In this document: one piece after another, positions 20,200 through 29,185 of the stretch
How the letters are laid out: each line of letters starts with the position of its first letter
Numbering within the stretch: position 1 is the stretch's first letter
Assembly (NCBI RefSeq): GCF_002939185.1
Contig: NZ_POVL01000015.1
Location: 1 to 64,000 of the forward strand
Direction of reading: 5' to 3'
Length of the DNA stretch: 64,000 bases
DNA from: Enterobacter sichuanensis
GTDB taxonomy: Bacteria > Pseudomonadota > Gammaproteobacteria > Enterobacterales > Enterobacteriaceae
Notes under the pieces: model-generated
Seen by the model: the letters and a program-made list of their open reading frames with translations, nothing else
Databases searched by the model: none
Told to the model about the DNA's origin: nothing
Translations under genes and position numbers: made by a program

Positions 20200-20481
20200 A
20201 TGTCTACAATGAAAAATGAAATTGACCAGCGCAAGGACGTGCTGATGACAATTAAAACTGAGATTATTCAGCGTTTGAATATCCAACGTGATGAGTCTCA
20301 AATTGATGATGATACTGCCCTGTTTGGTAATGGTTTAAAACTGGACTCCGTTGATGCGACGGAAATTGTGGTCATGCTGGATAAAGTTTTCGATATCAAA
20401 GTGAGCGAAAGCGACGATCCTTCTTATATGAGAAGTATCAATAATCTGGCGACATTTATCATCCAGAAGAAAAAAGCTTAA
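20200..20481 (+). CDS. Acyl carrier protein
   Basis: A small acidic helical protein of 93 residues. The phosphopantetheine Ser sits in KLDSVDATEI (the D-S-V/L core of carrier proteins). GAGAGAG lies upstream of the ATG. An in-frame ATG 9 bases further in would give a protein three residues shorter. It is the presumed carrier for chain growth and the target of the cluster's own AcpS-type transferase. Confidence 0.92.
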   Translation: MSTMKNEIDQRKDVLMTIKTEIIQRLNIQRDESQIDDDTALFGNGLKLDSVDATEIVVMLDKVFDIKVSESDDPSYMRSINNLATFIIQKKKA

Positions 20482-20510
20482 TTTATCATTGCGAATAACA
20501 GGATTACGTT

Positions 20511-21671
20511 ATGAAATCTCTTTATGATTTTCATTTAAAAAACAAAGCGAAAATGGGCATTTACAACAATGCCAACGTTCCTTCTGCCTATCACGATCCC
20601 ATGGTGGAATATAAAGCGGTGCGTGAAAATGCGCTGCTGGTGGACTATTCCCACATGTCGATTGTCAGCGTGATGGGTGATGATGCCTGGGCACTGGTGA
20701 ACTATTTTGTCTCGGCCGATGTCTCGATTATCCGCGATGAGCAGGGGATCTACTCGCTGGTATTGAATGAAGACGGTACTGTGCGCGGCGATGTGTATGT
20801 GCTCTGCTCATCCGAGGGCTATTACATCATGTCCGAGAACATTCCGGCGGCGGAAATTATCGCTGGCCTGAACGCCCTTCTGGAAAAAGCCGACGAGCTG
20901 GATATCCAGGAAGCGCCTGAAATTGCTGATATGCGCGAGCAGAACTGGGGGGCGATCATGGTAGAAGGGCCTTACTCCTGGGAGCTGATGTCCGAGATCC
21001 ACGGCTTCGACGTGATTGGTCTGCCCTACTATGAGTACATGAATACCGACGATGAGCTGATGGTATTCCGCTGCGGTAAACACGGTGAATTCGCCTATAT
21101 GGTCGTTGGCCAGCAGGAACAGCTGCTGGATCAGTGGCAGCAGCTGCTGGAGCACGGCGGCAAATACCAGCTGCAGACCGGCGGGCTGGACTACCAGAAA
21201 ATTGTGCGTATCGAAAACCCAGGCTGGGACGACGCGCTGTGGGCGGAGTACAACCTCAATCCGGTAGAGCTGCAGCTGCAATGGGCCGTGCAGTACGACA
21301 AAGAAGGCTTTGTGGGTAAAGACGCGGCCGAAGAACTGTCTCACCGCGAAGGCGCACGCAAGGTTATCGGCATGATTACCGAGGGTGCCTGTTCGGGCAT
21401 TGAATCAGGCGATAACGTACTGGTTGATGGTCAGGTGGTCGGGAACGTGGCTAAGGCCATCTATTCTCCCGCCCTGCAGTGCTTTATTGCGCTGGCGCTG
21501 ATGGACAATGAATATGCATGGTCTGATATTAGCGGCTTTGCGATTCAAACGCGTTCGGAAACGGTGACCGCGAAAACCAAAGGTATGCCATTTATTTATA
21601 ACCTGAGCATGCTGGTTAATCCTACTGAACACAGTTTTGTTGATGCCTCTAAAGCGAAAAGCGCACTGTAA
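20511..21671 (+). CDS. Glycine-cleavage T (aminomethyltransferase)-like protein of the lipid cluster
   Basis: The 386 residues resemble the GcvT/YgfZ/DMGDH fold: N-terminal segments MVEYKAVRENALLVDYSHMS and IYSLVLNEDGTVRGDVYVL, and a C-terminal barrel segment (GMITEGACSGIESGDNVLVD). The Asp in the RGDVYV segment aligns with the folate-site Asp of GcvT. No gcvH or gcvP is nearby, so this is not the glycine cleavage system. The best-known parallel is CylF of the group B Streptococcus haemolysin/pigment operon, a GcvT-like protein in a type II polyketide cluster whose exact reaction is unsettled. A folate-dependent one-carbon or amino-group step on the product is inference. Confidence 0.85.
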   Translation: MKSLYDFHLKNKAKMGIYNNANVPSAYHDPMVEYKAVRENALLVDYSHMSIVSVMGDDAWALVNYFVSADVSIIRDEQGIYSLVLNEDGTVRGDVYVLCSSEGYYIMSENIPAAEIIAGLNALLEKADELDIQEAPEIADMREQNWGAIMVEGPYSWELMSEIHGFDVIGLPYYEYMNTDDELMVFRCGKHGEFAYMVVGQQEQLLDQWQQLLEHGGKYQLQTGGLDYQKIVRIENPGWDDALWAEYNLNPVELQLQWAVQYDKEGFVGKDAAEELSHREGARKVIGMITEGACSGIESGDNVLVDGQVVGNVAKAIYSPALQCFIALALMDNEYAWSDISGFAIQTRSETVTAKTKGMPFIYNLSMLVNPTEHSFVDASKAKSAL

Positions 21672-21686
21672 TTATTAATTAAAACG

Positions 21687-21733
21687 GCGAGAAGAGAATC
21701 CGTGGGGATATTAACACCACGGATCCTTTTCGC
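21687..21733 (+). repeat. Long intercistronic hairpin between gcvT-like and KS-CLF genes
   Basis: Arms at 21687-21705 and 21717-21733 surround an 11-nt loop. The inner 8 bp (ATCCGTGG/CCACGGAT) are perfect and the stem continues with two mismatches and one G-T pair. No T run follows, so it is not a standard terminator. It may act as an RNA stability or processing element dividing the operon. Confidence 0.7.
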
Positions 21734-21767
21734 GGTTTATTGCCTGTACATGGCGGTACATATATTT

Positions 21768-24326
21768 ATGAAGACAAACAGAAAACGTGTTGTCATTACC
21801 GGGATCGGTATTCTCTCTTCGCTGGCTGAAAACCTGCAGGATTTCAGAAACGCATTACTGAATAAAAAAAATGGCGTCACGGACAGCGTGCGGTTTTCAA
21901 AATGGTTTGAAAATGCCAGGGCCGCCGAAGTCTTACATGACATTGATTATTCGGAATTACCGGATGACGTTATCGCCTCCCTGGATAATGCCGCACTCTG
22001 GGCCTGGAAGGTGGGGAAAGATGCGCTGAAACAGGCGGGGCTGGCTGAGAATAAGGCGCAACTTAAAGAGACCGGTTTAATTGTCGGTGTCTCGTCTGCC
22101 GGGACAGAGGCGTTTCTGCCGCTGTTTGAGCAACGCATGGAAGACTTCTCCCTGCGTAAAGCGTTGTTCTCTGGTGGTTTCTCTTCCTGCTGTTCCAGCG
22201 TCTCCACGCTGCTCGGCTTACAGGGCGGCGTTGAGCTGGTCGCGACCGCCTGTACGGCGAGCCCTAACGCGGTCGGTATGGCGTTTGACTATATCCAGAA
22301 CGGCAAAAGTAAAACCATGTTGGCCGTCGGGACGGAACCGATCTACCTGCCAACCTTCGCGGGCTTTTATGCCCTGAACGTGATGCATCCGGAGGCCTGC
22401 ACGCCGTTCTCCGGCAACTCGGGGATGTCCATCGGTGAAGGGGCCGGGGCGATCGTACTTGAAGAGTACGAACATGCGGTCGCACGCGGCGCCACCATTT
22501 ACGGTGAAATCCTCTCTTATGCCACCTCCTGCGATGCGTTCCATGAAACCGGACCGGATCCACGCGCCAGCGGCGCGGTGCAGGTCATGCATAAGGCGAT
22601 GGAAAATGCCGGCGTCACCCCGGATCAGATCGAATACGTCAACGCCCACGGTACCGGAACAGAAGCCAACGATCGTATCGAAACGCTGGCGATGAAAAAG
22701 GTGTTCGCCAACAATGAAAAACTGCTGGTGAGCTCAACCAAGTCTTACTTTGGTCATAACATCGGTGCGGCGGGCATCGTCGAACTAATCGCCTGCCTGG
22801 TCACGCTGCCGGATAACCGCGTTCTGCCGACGCTGAACTTCACGAACGCGCGTCCAAACTGCGATCTGGATTACGTGCCAAACGACTTCCGTGACCAGAA
22901 AATCAACCTCTTCATGAAGAACAATTATGCCTTCGGCGGTAACAACTGCAGCATGATTATCAGCATGGAGCCTTGTTCGATCCCGGTTACTGCCTACGAC
23001 GAAAAGCGTGTGGCGATCACCGGTCTGGGTGCCGTTTCCGCGATTGGCCACACCGTTAACGAGATCCTCGACAACGTATGGCAACAACACCATACCGTTG
23101 AGCTGGGCGGCGTCACCTTCCCGGAAGACACGCTGGAAGAGGCGAAAGAACTGCTGGAGGTGCTTGAAACCACCCGTCAGTTCGAAGCGTTGTTTGGGGA
23201 AGATTTCAGCGCGCTGGCCGAAACGCTGCCGGAAGCCAATGAACACTTTAAAACCTTCCAGGTTACCGGGCTCGAGCCGCGTAAACATCTGCGCCGCTTT
23301 GACCCTCGTAAGGCCACGCGTGGCGGGACATTCGCGCTGATTGCCCTGTCCGAAGCGCTGGAGCAGGCGAAGCGTAAAATCAAGCGTGATGGCGACGCGC
23401 TTGGCATGGTCATGGGGATGTCCAGCGGGCCGCAGGAGACAACCTACAAATATCTGCAGAGCCTTAAGCCGGACCCACGCAAAGTCAGAACCTCCGAATT
23501 CCCGGGATCGTTGATGAACTCCATCCCAACGTTCTGCGGCATTTCGGAAGGCATCAAGGGCTACACCACTACGCTGGCGACCGGTGAGAACGCAGCATTA
23601 GGCGCACTCACCTACGGCTACGAAATCGTGCGTCAGGATCTGCAGCCGCAGGTGCTGGTGGGCGGTGCGGATGAGTATTTCCCGTCCATGTCCCTCTATA
23701 TGGATGCTGTTACTCAGAAGCTGCATATGACCTCCGATGCCGGAGAATATCAGGTCTACGGTAACGATCCGAAGGGCTACATTCCTGGCGAAGGTGCCTG
23801 CATGTTGCTGCTGGAGGATCCGCAGCGTGCCGCCGCGCGGGGTGCAGAAGTGCTGGCGGAAGTGGCCGGTTACGGTAAAGCCTGTAGCAACAGCTATTTT
23901 GACGCCTCTCAGCGGGACGAGAAATCCTCCTCCATGGCGCTGGCCATCGCCCGTGCGCTGGCGGATGCCGGTGTAACGGCGCAGGAGATCGATCTGGTCT
24001 GCGGTACCAGCAACGGTAGCGATGACAGCTCACGCATTGAAATTGATGCGATTTGCGAAATCTTCGCCCGGACAAAGCCGGACGTGCCGGTTGTTAACTA
24101 CAACGCCTGCTTTGGCTTTGTGGCATCTGCTGCCGGACTGCTTAACCTGGCCGTCATCATTGACTGTATTAAGAAGCAGGCGGTTCCCGCTATTCCTCAT
24201 ACCGTTGAGTTCTTCGATAAGCGAATTAACTTCGTTCGTGAACCGTTGAAACTTGCCCTGAAGCACGTATTGCTGGTGGGCGCGACGGAAGGCGGCAACT
24301 ACTACGCGTTTGTGATTAAAGGATAA
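21768..24326 (+). CDS. Fused ketosynthase and chain-length-factor-like protein
   Basis: About 852 residues with two complete beta-ketoacyl synthase folds. The first (1-405) has the full triad: Cys162 in ATACTAS, His294 in NAHGTGTE, His330 in YFGHNIGAAG. The second begins at VAITGLGAVSAIG (about residue 415); its nucleophile position is Leu603 (TTLATGENA) and the His motifs are changed (VCGTSNGSDD, NYNACFGFVASAAG). This is the pattern of a type II polyketide KS-CLF pair joined in one chain. The ATG at 21768 matches the KS family start; an upstream in-frame ATG at 21702 lies within the hairpin. It should set chain elongation and length. Confidence 0.9.
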   Translation: MKTNRKRVVITGIGILSSLAENLQDFRNALLNKKNGVTDSVRFSKWFENARAAEVLHDIDYSELPDDVIASLDNAALWAWKVGKDALKQAGLAENKAQLKETGLIVGVSSAGTEAFLPLFEQRMEDFSLRKALFSGGFSSCCSSVSTLLGLQGGVELVATACTASPNAVGMAFDYIQNGKSKTMLAVGTEPIYLPTFAGFYALNVMHPEACTPFSGNSGMSIGEGAGAIVLEEYEHAVARGATIYGEILSYATSCDAFHETGPDPRASGAVQVMHKAMENAGVTPDQIEYVNAHGTGTEANDRIETLAMKKVFANNEKLLVSSTKSYFGHNIGAAGIVELIACLVTLPDNRVLPTLNFTNARPNCDLDYVPNDFRDQKINLFMKNNYAFGGNNCSMIISMEPCSIPVTAYDEKRVAITGLGAVSAIGHTVNEILDNVWQQHHTVELGGVTFPEDTLEEAKELLEVLETTRQFEALFGEDFSALAETLPEANEHFKTFQVTGLEPRKHLRRFDPRKATRGGTFALIALSEALEQAKRKIKRDGDALGMVMGMSSGPQETTYKYLQSLKPDPRKVRTSEFPGSLMNSIPTFCGISEGIKGYTTTLATGENAALGALTYGYEIVRQDLQPQVLVGGADEYFPSMSLYMDAVTQKLHMTSDAGEYQVYGNDPKGYIPGEGACMLLLEDPQRAAARGAEVLAEVAGYGKACSNSYFDASQRDEKSSSMALAIARALADAGVTAQEIDLVCGTSNGSDDSSRIEIDAICEIFARTKPDVPVVNYNACFGFVASAAGLLNLAVIIDCIKKQAVPAIPHTVEFFDKRINFVREPLKLALKHVLLVGATEGGNYYAFVIKG

Positions 24327-24330
24327 TATT

Positions 24331-25548
24331 GTGGATAATGCCGCTATCATTTCGGGGTTCAGTACCTGTCTGCCGTTTGCCGAAGACAGTCTTCAGTTAA
24401 TTCATAATCTGAAGCTGGGCAAACGCGTTGAAAGAAAACCCTGGTTTAAATCCGACGACGAGGCAATTAAATGTGGGTTCGATGGCAATAAACATATTGC
24501 CACGCTGGATCATACGGATGATAGCGCATTAGATCTGCTTTATCGTCTGATTGACGATGCACTCGGCCAGGCAAACCTGGATGCACAATGGCTGGCCGGG
24601 TGCAATGCCCGGGTTTATTTAACCGGTATTGGCCCGCGGGTCGATGGTATGGCCTATAAAAGTTTCTACAACAAAAATGACGTTGAGGATATTTATCTTT
24701 CAAAGTCATTGATGCAGTTGCATGTCGATAATATGTCGCAGGATCGTATTGCCGGACATCTTGCGCGTAAATATAACCTGCAGTATTTACCCCCCAATAT
24801 GAATTGCACCAGTAATTCAGCCCTGACGGCGGTGCATTTAGGGTGCCAGGCTATTGAGCATGGCGGCGTGGATATTGTGTTAGTCGTGAACTGCTCGAAA
24901 ATAAAAACCCAGGATATCTGGTTTCTGGATACCCAGTCGATGCTGGATAGCCATCTTGTTCAGCCCTTTGGTGAAAACAGTCAGGGGGTGCTTTTCGCTG
25001 AAGGTTATAGTGCGATTCTGCTGGAAAATTGCCGTCACCGTCGTGCCAGAAAAGCAAAGGGAGGGGTGCGGCTACAAACAACCTATACCCAAATCAGCGC
25101 GGGCAGAAGCAACGACAGTTCCTGGCTTAGCACCAATATATTAAAAGTGATGCAGGCCACGATGAAAAAAGCCGAACTCGACCCGGAGGCATTATGCGCG
25201 ATTATCCCCCACGGTAATGGTTCATCCGTCAGCGATAAAGCGGAAGCCAAAGCGATAGAGATGTTTACTGAGGGGAATACCATCCCGGTACTGGCCTATA
25301 AAGGCCAGATTGGCTATACCGCCACCGGTTCAGGGATTGTCGATTTAATTATTGGGCATCATTCGCTAACCCAGCGAGAGCTTATTTCACCCGTTGGCAA
25401 CGACACCATTATTGATGCCGTTGCTCAGCATGTCCTGATTGACCAGGGCGTTATTGGACATCAAAAAAATCATCTGCTTAAAGTCGGGGTAGGTGTCGAT
25501 GGCTCAATTATTGGCGCCGTGATGTCTGATATTCATCCAGGCTGTTGA
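24331..25548 (+). CDS. Ketosynthase-family protein with His-to-Tyr change
   Basis: A divergent beta-ketoacyl synthase of 405 residues. The nucleophile is kept (Cys159 in NMNCTSNSA), as is the first His (His294 in IPHGNGSS). The second catalytic His is Tyr329 (YKGQIGYTATGSG, where GH is usual). It starts with GTG, preceded by AAGGA, 4 nt after the KS-CLF stop codon. The combination suggests a priming, transacylating or condensing enzyme that does not need decarboxylation in the normal way, but this is inference. Confidence 0.82.
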   Translation: MDNAAIISGFSTCLPFAEDSLQLIHNLKLGKRVERKPWFKSDDEAIKCGFDGNKHIATLDHTDDSALDLLYRLIDDALGQANLDAQWLAGCNARVYLTGIGPRVDGMAYKSFYNKNDVEDIYLSKSLMQLHVDNMSQDRIAGHLARKYNLQYLPPNMNCTSNSALTAVHLGCQAIEHGGVDIVLVVNCSKIKTQDIWFLDTQSMLDSHLVQPFGENSQGVLFAEGYSAILLENCRHRRARKAKGGVRLQTTYTQISAGRSNDSSWLSTNILKVMQATMKKAELDPEALCAIIPHGNGSSVSDKAEAKAIEMFTEGNTIPVLAYKGQIGYTATGSGIVDLIIGHHSLTQRELISPVGNDTIIDAVAQHVLIDQGVIGHQKNHLLKVGVGVDGSIIGAVMSDIHPGC

Positions 25549-25566
25549 ACGAACATGGAGAGTAAC

Positions 25567-26517
25567 ATGTATTTATCCTCATTTTCGCTCATTGAGCCGG
25601 AAGATAAATTTTATTTCTATCAGCCCAGCTGGTTAAACGCCTGGGAGGCGCATTTATTTAATAAAGCGCTTAAATCAACCCATGCCAACGGCTGGGGCTT
25701 AAAACGTTTTGGTACGCAGCCGGAGTTATATCCCGGTGAGATGATCCGTAATCCTCAGTATCAAAAATACCTTGAAGCGATGGAGCAAGCGGCAGATAAC
25801 GCCCTCATGGCGCTGCCGGCGAAAGAGCGGATGAGGCTGTTAAAGCAGCGGACGGCATTTATTTATGTCGATTCCTGGGGCGAATCCGGGCCGTTTGAAA
25901 ATATCTCCAGCGCATTACACATCTCAATGATTGATACGCTGCCCAAAAACCTGGTGAAGAAATTTTCTGTGAATTCACCCACCTGCAAACTCCGGGGGGA
26001 GAGGCAATCTTTCATTCAGGCCATGAGTCTGGCAAAGGATTACCTGAGCTGGGATGTGTTTGATTACGTGGTGATCTGCGCCGCCTACCGGGCGATCCCG
26101 GTGCTGGTCTTTTCGGACGAAGATATTGCGCTCAAGTGGAGAGAGAAGCACAAGGGTAAAGCCCAGGATGTCAATTTAACCGTCGAGCGTGCGGGATGTT
26201 TCATTTTTAGTCAGCAAGAAAGTGCGATCAGGGTAAACGGCGGGCAATACGTGCTGGCAGATACCCTTGAGAACACGGACGCTGCGGATCGCGTGGCGTT
26301 TGCTGGTCTGCGGAAAGAGATGCTGTCTCGCTCAACCGTTTCGCCGGTAAAGACGTTAGATCTGGTCGACACCTATGGTGCCAGTGGCTGCCTGACGCCG
26401 GCATTAAGCTTTGCGTATATCCAGCAGGCGCCGCATTTCGCAGGAAAATTGAGAACTATCGTTCCTGACAGGCAGTTCGGTTACAGCTATTTCGACATTG
26501 ACTCGTGCAAGGAATAA
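25567..26517 (+). CDS. Degenerate ketosynthase-fold protein
   Basis: About 316 residues. The middle (SPTCKLRGERQSFIQAMSLA then DVFDYVVICAAYRA) reads like the nucleophile elbow and following helix and strand of a ketosynthase, with Cys140 in the elbow. GCFIFSQQESA resembles the KS strand GAGALVLE. The C-terminal half is shortened: no HGTGT motif is visible, and YGASGCLTPALSFAY replaces GHxxGAAG. The ATG at 25567 has GGAG at a good distance; another ATG lies at 25555. It may be a KS-like partner or structural subunit. The family call is moderate; function is unknown. Confidence 0.6.
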   Translation: MYLSSFSLIEPEDKFYFYQPSWLNAWEAHLFNKALKSTHANGWGLKRFGTQPELYPGEMIRNPQYQKYLEAMEQAADNALMALPAKERMRLLKQRTAFIYVDSWGESGPFENISSALHISMIDTLPKNLVKKFSVNSPTCKLRGERQSFIQAMSLAKDYLSWDVFDYVVICAAYRAIPVLVFSDEDIALKWREKHKGKAQDVNLTVERAGCFIFSQQESAIRVNGGQYVLADTLENTDAADRVAFAGLRKEMLSRSTVSPVKTLDLVDTYGASGCLTPALSFAYIQQAPHFAGKLRTIVPDRQFGYSYFDIDSCKE

Positions 26518-26526
26518 CGGCAACCC

Positions 26527-27234
26527 ATGAGCGGAATAATTAAAGAACTCCCAATGCTATCGCTGAACAATATCTATAAGAGTTATGGCTCGGGCGAAGG
26601 CAAAGTCGATGCCCTGAAAAATATTAACCTTGAAATAGAGAAAGGCGAATTCTTGGCCCTGTGCGGCCCTTCCGGCAGCGGCAAAAGTACGCTGTTAAAT
26701 ATCCTGTCGGGTATTGATAAGCCCAGCTTTGGCTCGGTGATGTTTCTGAGAAAGTTACTCAATAATTTACCGGAAGAACAATTATCGGAGATTCGCGGCA
26801 AGCATCTGGGATTCATATTTCAGTTTTTTAACTTGATACCCGTATTGAGCGTCTTTGATAACGTTTTTTTTCCGCTGGTATTAAACGGTCATACCAGCAA
26901 AAAAGAGGCGAAAGAGCGAGCGCTGTATTTTATCGAGAGCGTCGGGCTGATGGGATATACCGATCGTAAGCCGGGCCAGCTTTCGGGTGGACAGCAGCAG
27001 CGCGTGGCTATCGCCCGTGCGCTGGCGCATGACCCTCAGGTGGTGATTGCCGATGAGCCGACCGGGAACCTCGATCTGGTGACCGGTGAAGCCATCCTGG
27101 ATCTGCTGCTGAAAATCAACCGGGAGACGCGTACCACTTTCATTATTTCGACGCACTCAAGCCAGCTGAAAGAGCGCGCGCGGCGTGTCGTTGAAATTAA
27201 GGACGGAGTGTTAGTTCATGATTCACAATCGTAA
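26527..27234 (+). CDS. ABC transporter ATPase, LolD/MacB type
   Basis: The 235 residues have Walker A GPSGSGKSTLL, the Q-loop in GFIFQFFNLIPVL, signature LSGGQQQRVAIARAL, and Walker B VVIADEPTGNLD. The FQFFNLIP and ADEPTGNLD forms are typical of the LolD/MacB/FtsE group that pairs with FtsX-type permeases. The start may be the ATG at 26554, since neither has a strong ribosome-binding site. It energises the permease encoded at 27866, and its 3' end overlaps the next gene by 17 nt. It is not the housekeeping lolD, which lies between lolC and lolE. Confidence 0.92.
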   Translation: MSGIIKELPMLSLNNIYKSYGSGEGKVDALKNINLEIEKGEFLALCGPSGSGKSTLLNILSGIDKPSFGSVMFLRKLLNNLPEEQLSEIRGKHLGFIFQFFNLIPVLSVFDNVFFPLVLNGHTSKKEAKERALYFIESVGLMGYTDRKPGQLSGGQQQRVAIARALAHDPQVVIADEPTGNLDLVTGEAILDLLLKINRETRTTFIISTHSSQLKERARRVVEIKDGVLVHDSQS

Positions 27235-27865
27235 TTTTTTCATTCTCTGCTGGCTGCTGATCTGCATGGCCTATGCCGGGAGCGTTAAAGCCGCAGCGGC
27301 CCCCGTGGCTGAGCAGGTGATAAAAAATGGCTTCCCGGCGCAGGCGGAAAAGCTTGCCGATATCACCCGTGCGTTGTTTACCGAATACAAGGCCAATGAT
27401 AACGCGCTGTCGCTGGTTTTTTATGCCTACGGCATGCTGCGCCAGGCAGGGCATTCCCTCAAAACGAATGACCTGATCCGGGCGTCTGAATACGGCAAAA
27501 CGGGCTTTTTCTACCTTGATGAAGCGGTAGATCTTAATGAGGGCAATCTGCTGGTGCGCTACATGCGCGCCCGTGTCGACGCTTACCTGCCAGCGGATAT
27601 TGGACGCTGTGTGGTGACGTTAAAAGATACGGAGCTGATGGCGAAAAGCCCTGAGGTATTTAATGCCGGGTTGATGAAGCACATTGACGAAATGCGCTAT
27701 CGCGCGCTGCTGAGCTGTAAACGTACCGCTGAGGCAGAAGCGCTACTGGCACACATTGAATTGCGTAACGCCAATTCAGCATTACCGCTGGCTTCTGGCG
27801 ATGCGCCAGAGTGGGATATCAACGAAGTGACAGAGGTCTTGTTACCGCTGGTGAAAGGGAACTAA
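27218..27865 (+). CDS. Hypothetical exported protein encoded between ABC ATPase and permease
   Basis: The 215 residues begin with a signal peptide (FFILCWLLICMAYAGSVKAA). The mature part is predicted helical, with alternating short helices (ALSLVFYAYGMLRQAGHSL, KTGFFYLDEAVDLNEGN) that look like TPR or SEL1-like repeats, although no exact repeat is evident. Two Cys (near RCVV and LSCKRT) could form a disulphide in the periplasm. It overlaps the ATPase gene by 17 nt and the permease gene starts right at its stop codon, so it is probably a periplasmic accessory of this transporter. I recognise no family. Confidence 0.7.
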   Translation: MIHNRNFFILCWLLICMAYAGSVKAAAAPVAEQVIKNGFPAQAEKLADITRALFTEYKANDNALSLVFYAYGMLRQAGHSLKTNDLIRASEYGKTGFFYLDEAVDLNEGNLLVRYMRARVDAYLPADIGRCVVTLKDTELMAKSPEVFNAGLMKHIDEMRYRALLSCKRTAEAEALLAHIELRNANSALPLASGDAPEWDINEVTEVLLPLVKGN

Positions 27866-29176
27866 ATGTCCGGGGTTATGGTGTTAGCGAATAGTGTTGT
27901 TGTCCTCATTCTGATTTTTGTCCTCTGGTGCGTATTATTCCGCTCGCGGGACGTGAAGTTTGCTTTTTTAAACCTCTTTCGCCACAAGAGACGATCGTAT
28001 TCCACCATTGCCGCGATTATGCTCGGTGGTGTGTCTATTTTTCTGTATGGCGGGTTTATCGATTACTCTTTCTGGATTTTGAAAGAGCAAACGATTCGAA
28101 CCAATATTGGGCATGTGCAAATTTATAATGAAAATTATTTCCAGACGTCGAATAAGAATAAAAGCCTGATTGCAGATTATGCAGCCCTGAAAAAAGCGAT
28201 TCTCAACGATCGCGATCTCGCACCGCATATTTCGACGCTATCCGGTCAGCTGGAATTTACCGGGGTGATTTCGCAGTATGAAAGCGAAACGTCCAGTTAT
28301 TTTTCCGCACTGGGTGTGGAGCCTCTGCCTGCCTTAAAGCTGGGATCGTTTGATAAATTAATTTCCGGCAGCGACCTGTCCCGGGTGCGTACGGACGAAA
28401 TCACGCTGGGCAGTGGGCTGGCGAAAACGCTTAATGCCCGCTATGACGACTGGCTGGATGTGCTGGTGGTGAATACCGAGGGCGGGCAGGGCGCGTTATC
28501 GATGAAGCTTCGCGGCATCTTTGAGTCCGGTATTAAGGATTACGATGATGTGGCAATGAAAATCCCGCTTGATACCGCGCAGCGCATCATGGGGACCAAC
28601 AGCGTCAGCAAGGTGTTAATACTGCTGAAGGACGAAGATACCGCCCTGTTCAGCGCCAAACTGCGCCAGTTTATTACGAAGCATCATTTACCGCTGATGG
28701 TAAAAGACTGGAAAGAGACGTCGATCTTTTATCAGCAAGTGGAAGGCTTATTATCCGGGATCTATTTCTTCATTAAGCTCATCGTCGGGTTGATCGTGAT
28801 CTTTATGATCGGCAATTCGATGACCATGAACATTATTGAACGTACCCGGGAAATCACCACCCTCAGGGCGATTGGCCTGAAACCGCTGCACGTTACAAGG
28901 CTGTTTTTACTGGAGGGGATTTTTATTGGCATTATCGGCGCCGTTGGCAGTCTGGCGACAGGTTATGCCATTGCCTCCGCCATCAATCTTTACGGTATTG
29001 CGATGCCGCCGTCACCGGGACAAACGCTGGGCTATACGGCATTTATTAAAACCGACAGCGTCGCGCTTACCTGGATAACCCTGGTATTACCGATCCTGGC
29101 CGCCACCGGTGCCTCTGTGCTACCCGCATTACGTGCGTCACGGCTGAATATTTCAGATGCTTTTAAATTTTCGTAA
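27866..29176 (+). CDS. MacB/LolE-type ABC permease (FtsX family)
   Basis: The 436 residues show an N-terminal membrane helix (VVLILIFVLWCVLF), a second hydrophobic helix near residues 45-70, a large periplasmic domain (about 75-290), and three C-terminal helices. These include IYFFIKLIVGLIVIFMIG and the FtsX signature ERTREITTLRAIGLKPLHV. This is the topology of lipoprotein-releasing or mechanotransmitting exporters, which move substrates from the outer leaflet of the inner membrane towards a periplasmic carrier. It is followed by a LolA-like carrier and a barrel protein. Confidence 0.9.
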   Translation: MSGVMVLANSVVVLILIFVLWCVLFRSRDVKFAFLNLFRHKRRSYSTIAAIMLGGVSIFLYGGFIDYSFWILKEQTIRTNIGHVQIYNENYFQTSNKNKSLIADYAALKKAILNDRDLAPHISTLSGQLEFTGVISQYESETSSYFSALGVEPLPALKLGSFDKLISGSDLSRVRTDEITLGSGLAKTLNARYDDWLDVLVVNTEGGQGALSMKLRGIFESGIKDYDDVAMKIPLDTAQRIMGTNSVSKVLILLKDEDTALFSAKLRQFITKHHLPLMVKDWKETSIFYQQVEGLLSGIYFFIKLIVGLIVIFMIGNSMTMNIIERTREITTLRAIGLKPLHVTRLFLLEGIFIGIIGAVGSLATGYAIASAINLYGIAMPPSPGQTLGYTAFIKTDSVALTWITLVLPILAATGASVLPALRASRLNISDAFKFS

Positions 29177-29185
29177 GGAAGCGAT

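Noticed and set aside
20511-21671. Housekeeping glycine cleavage T protein
   Set aside because: No gcvH or gcvP nearby; the gene is embedded among ketosynthase and ACP genes.
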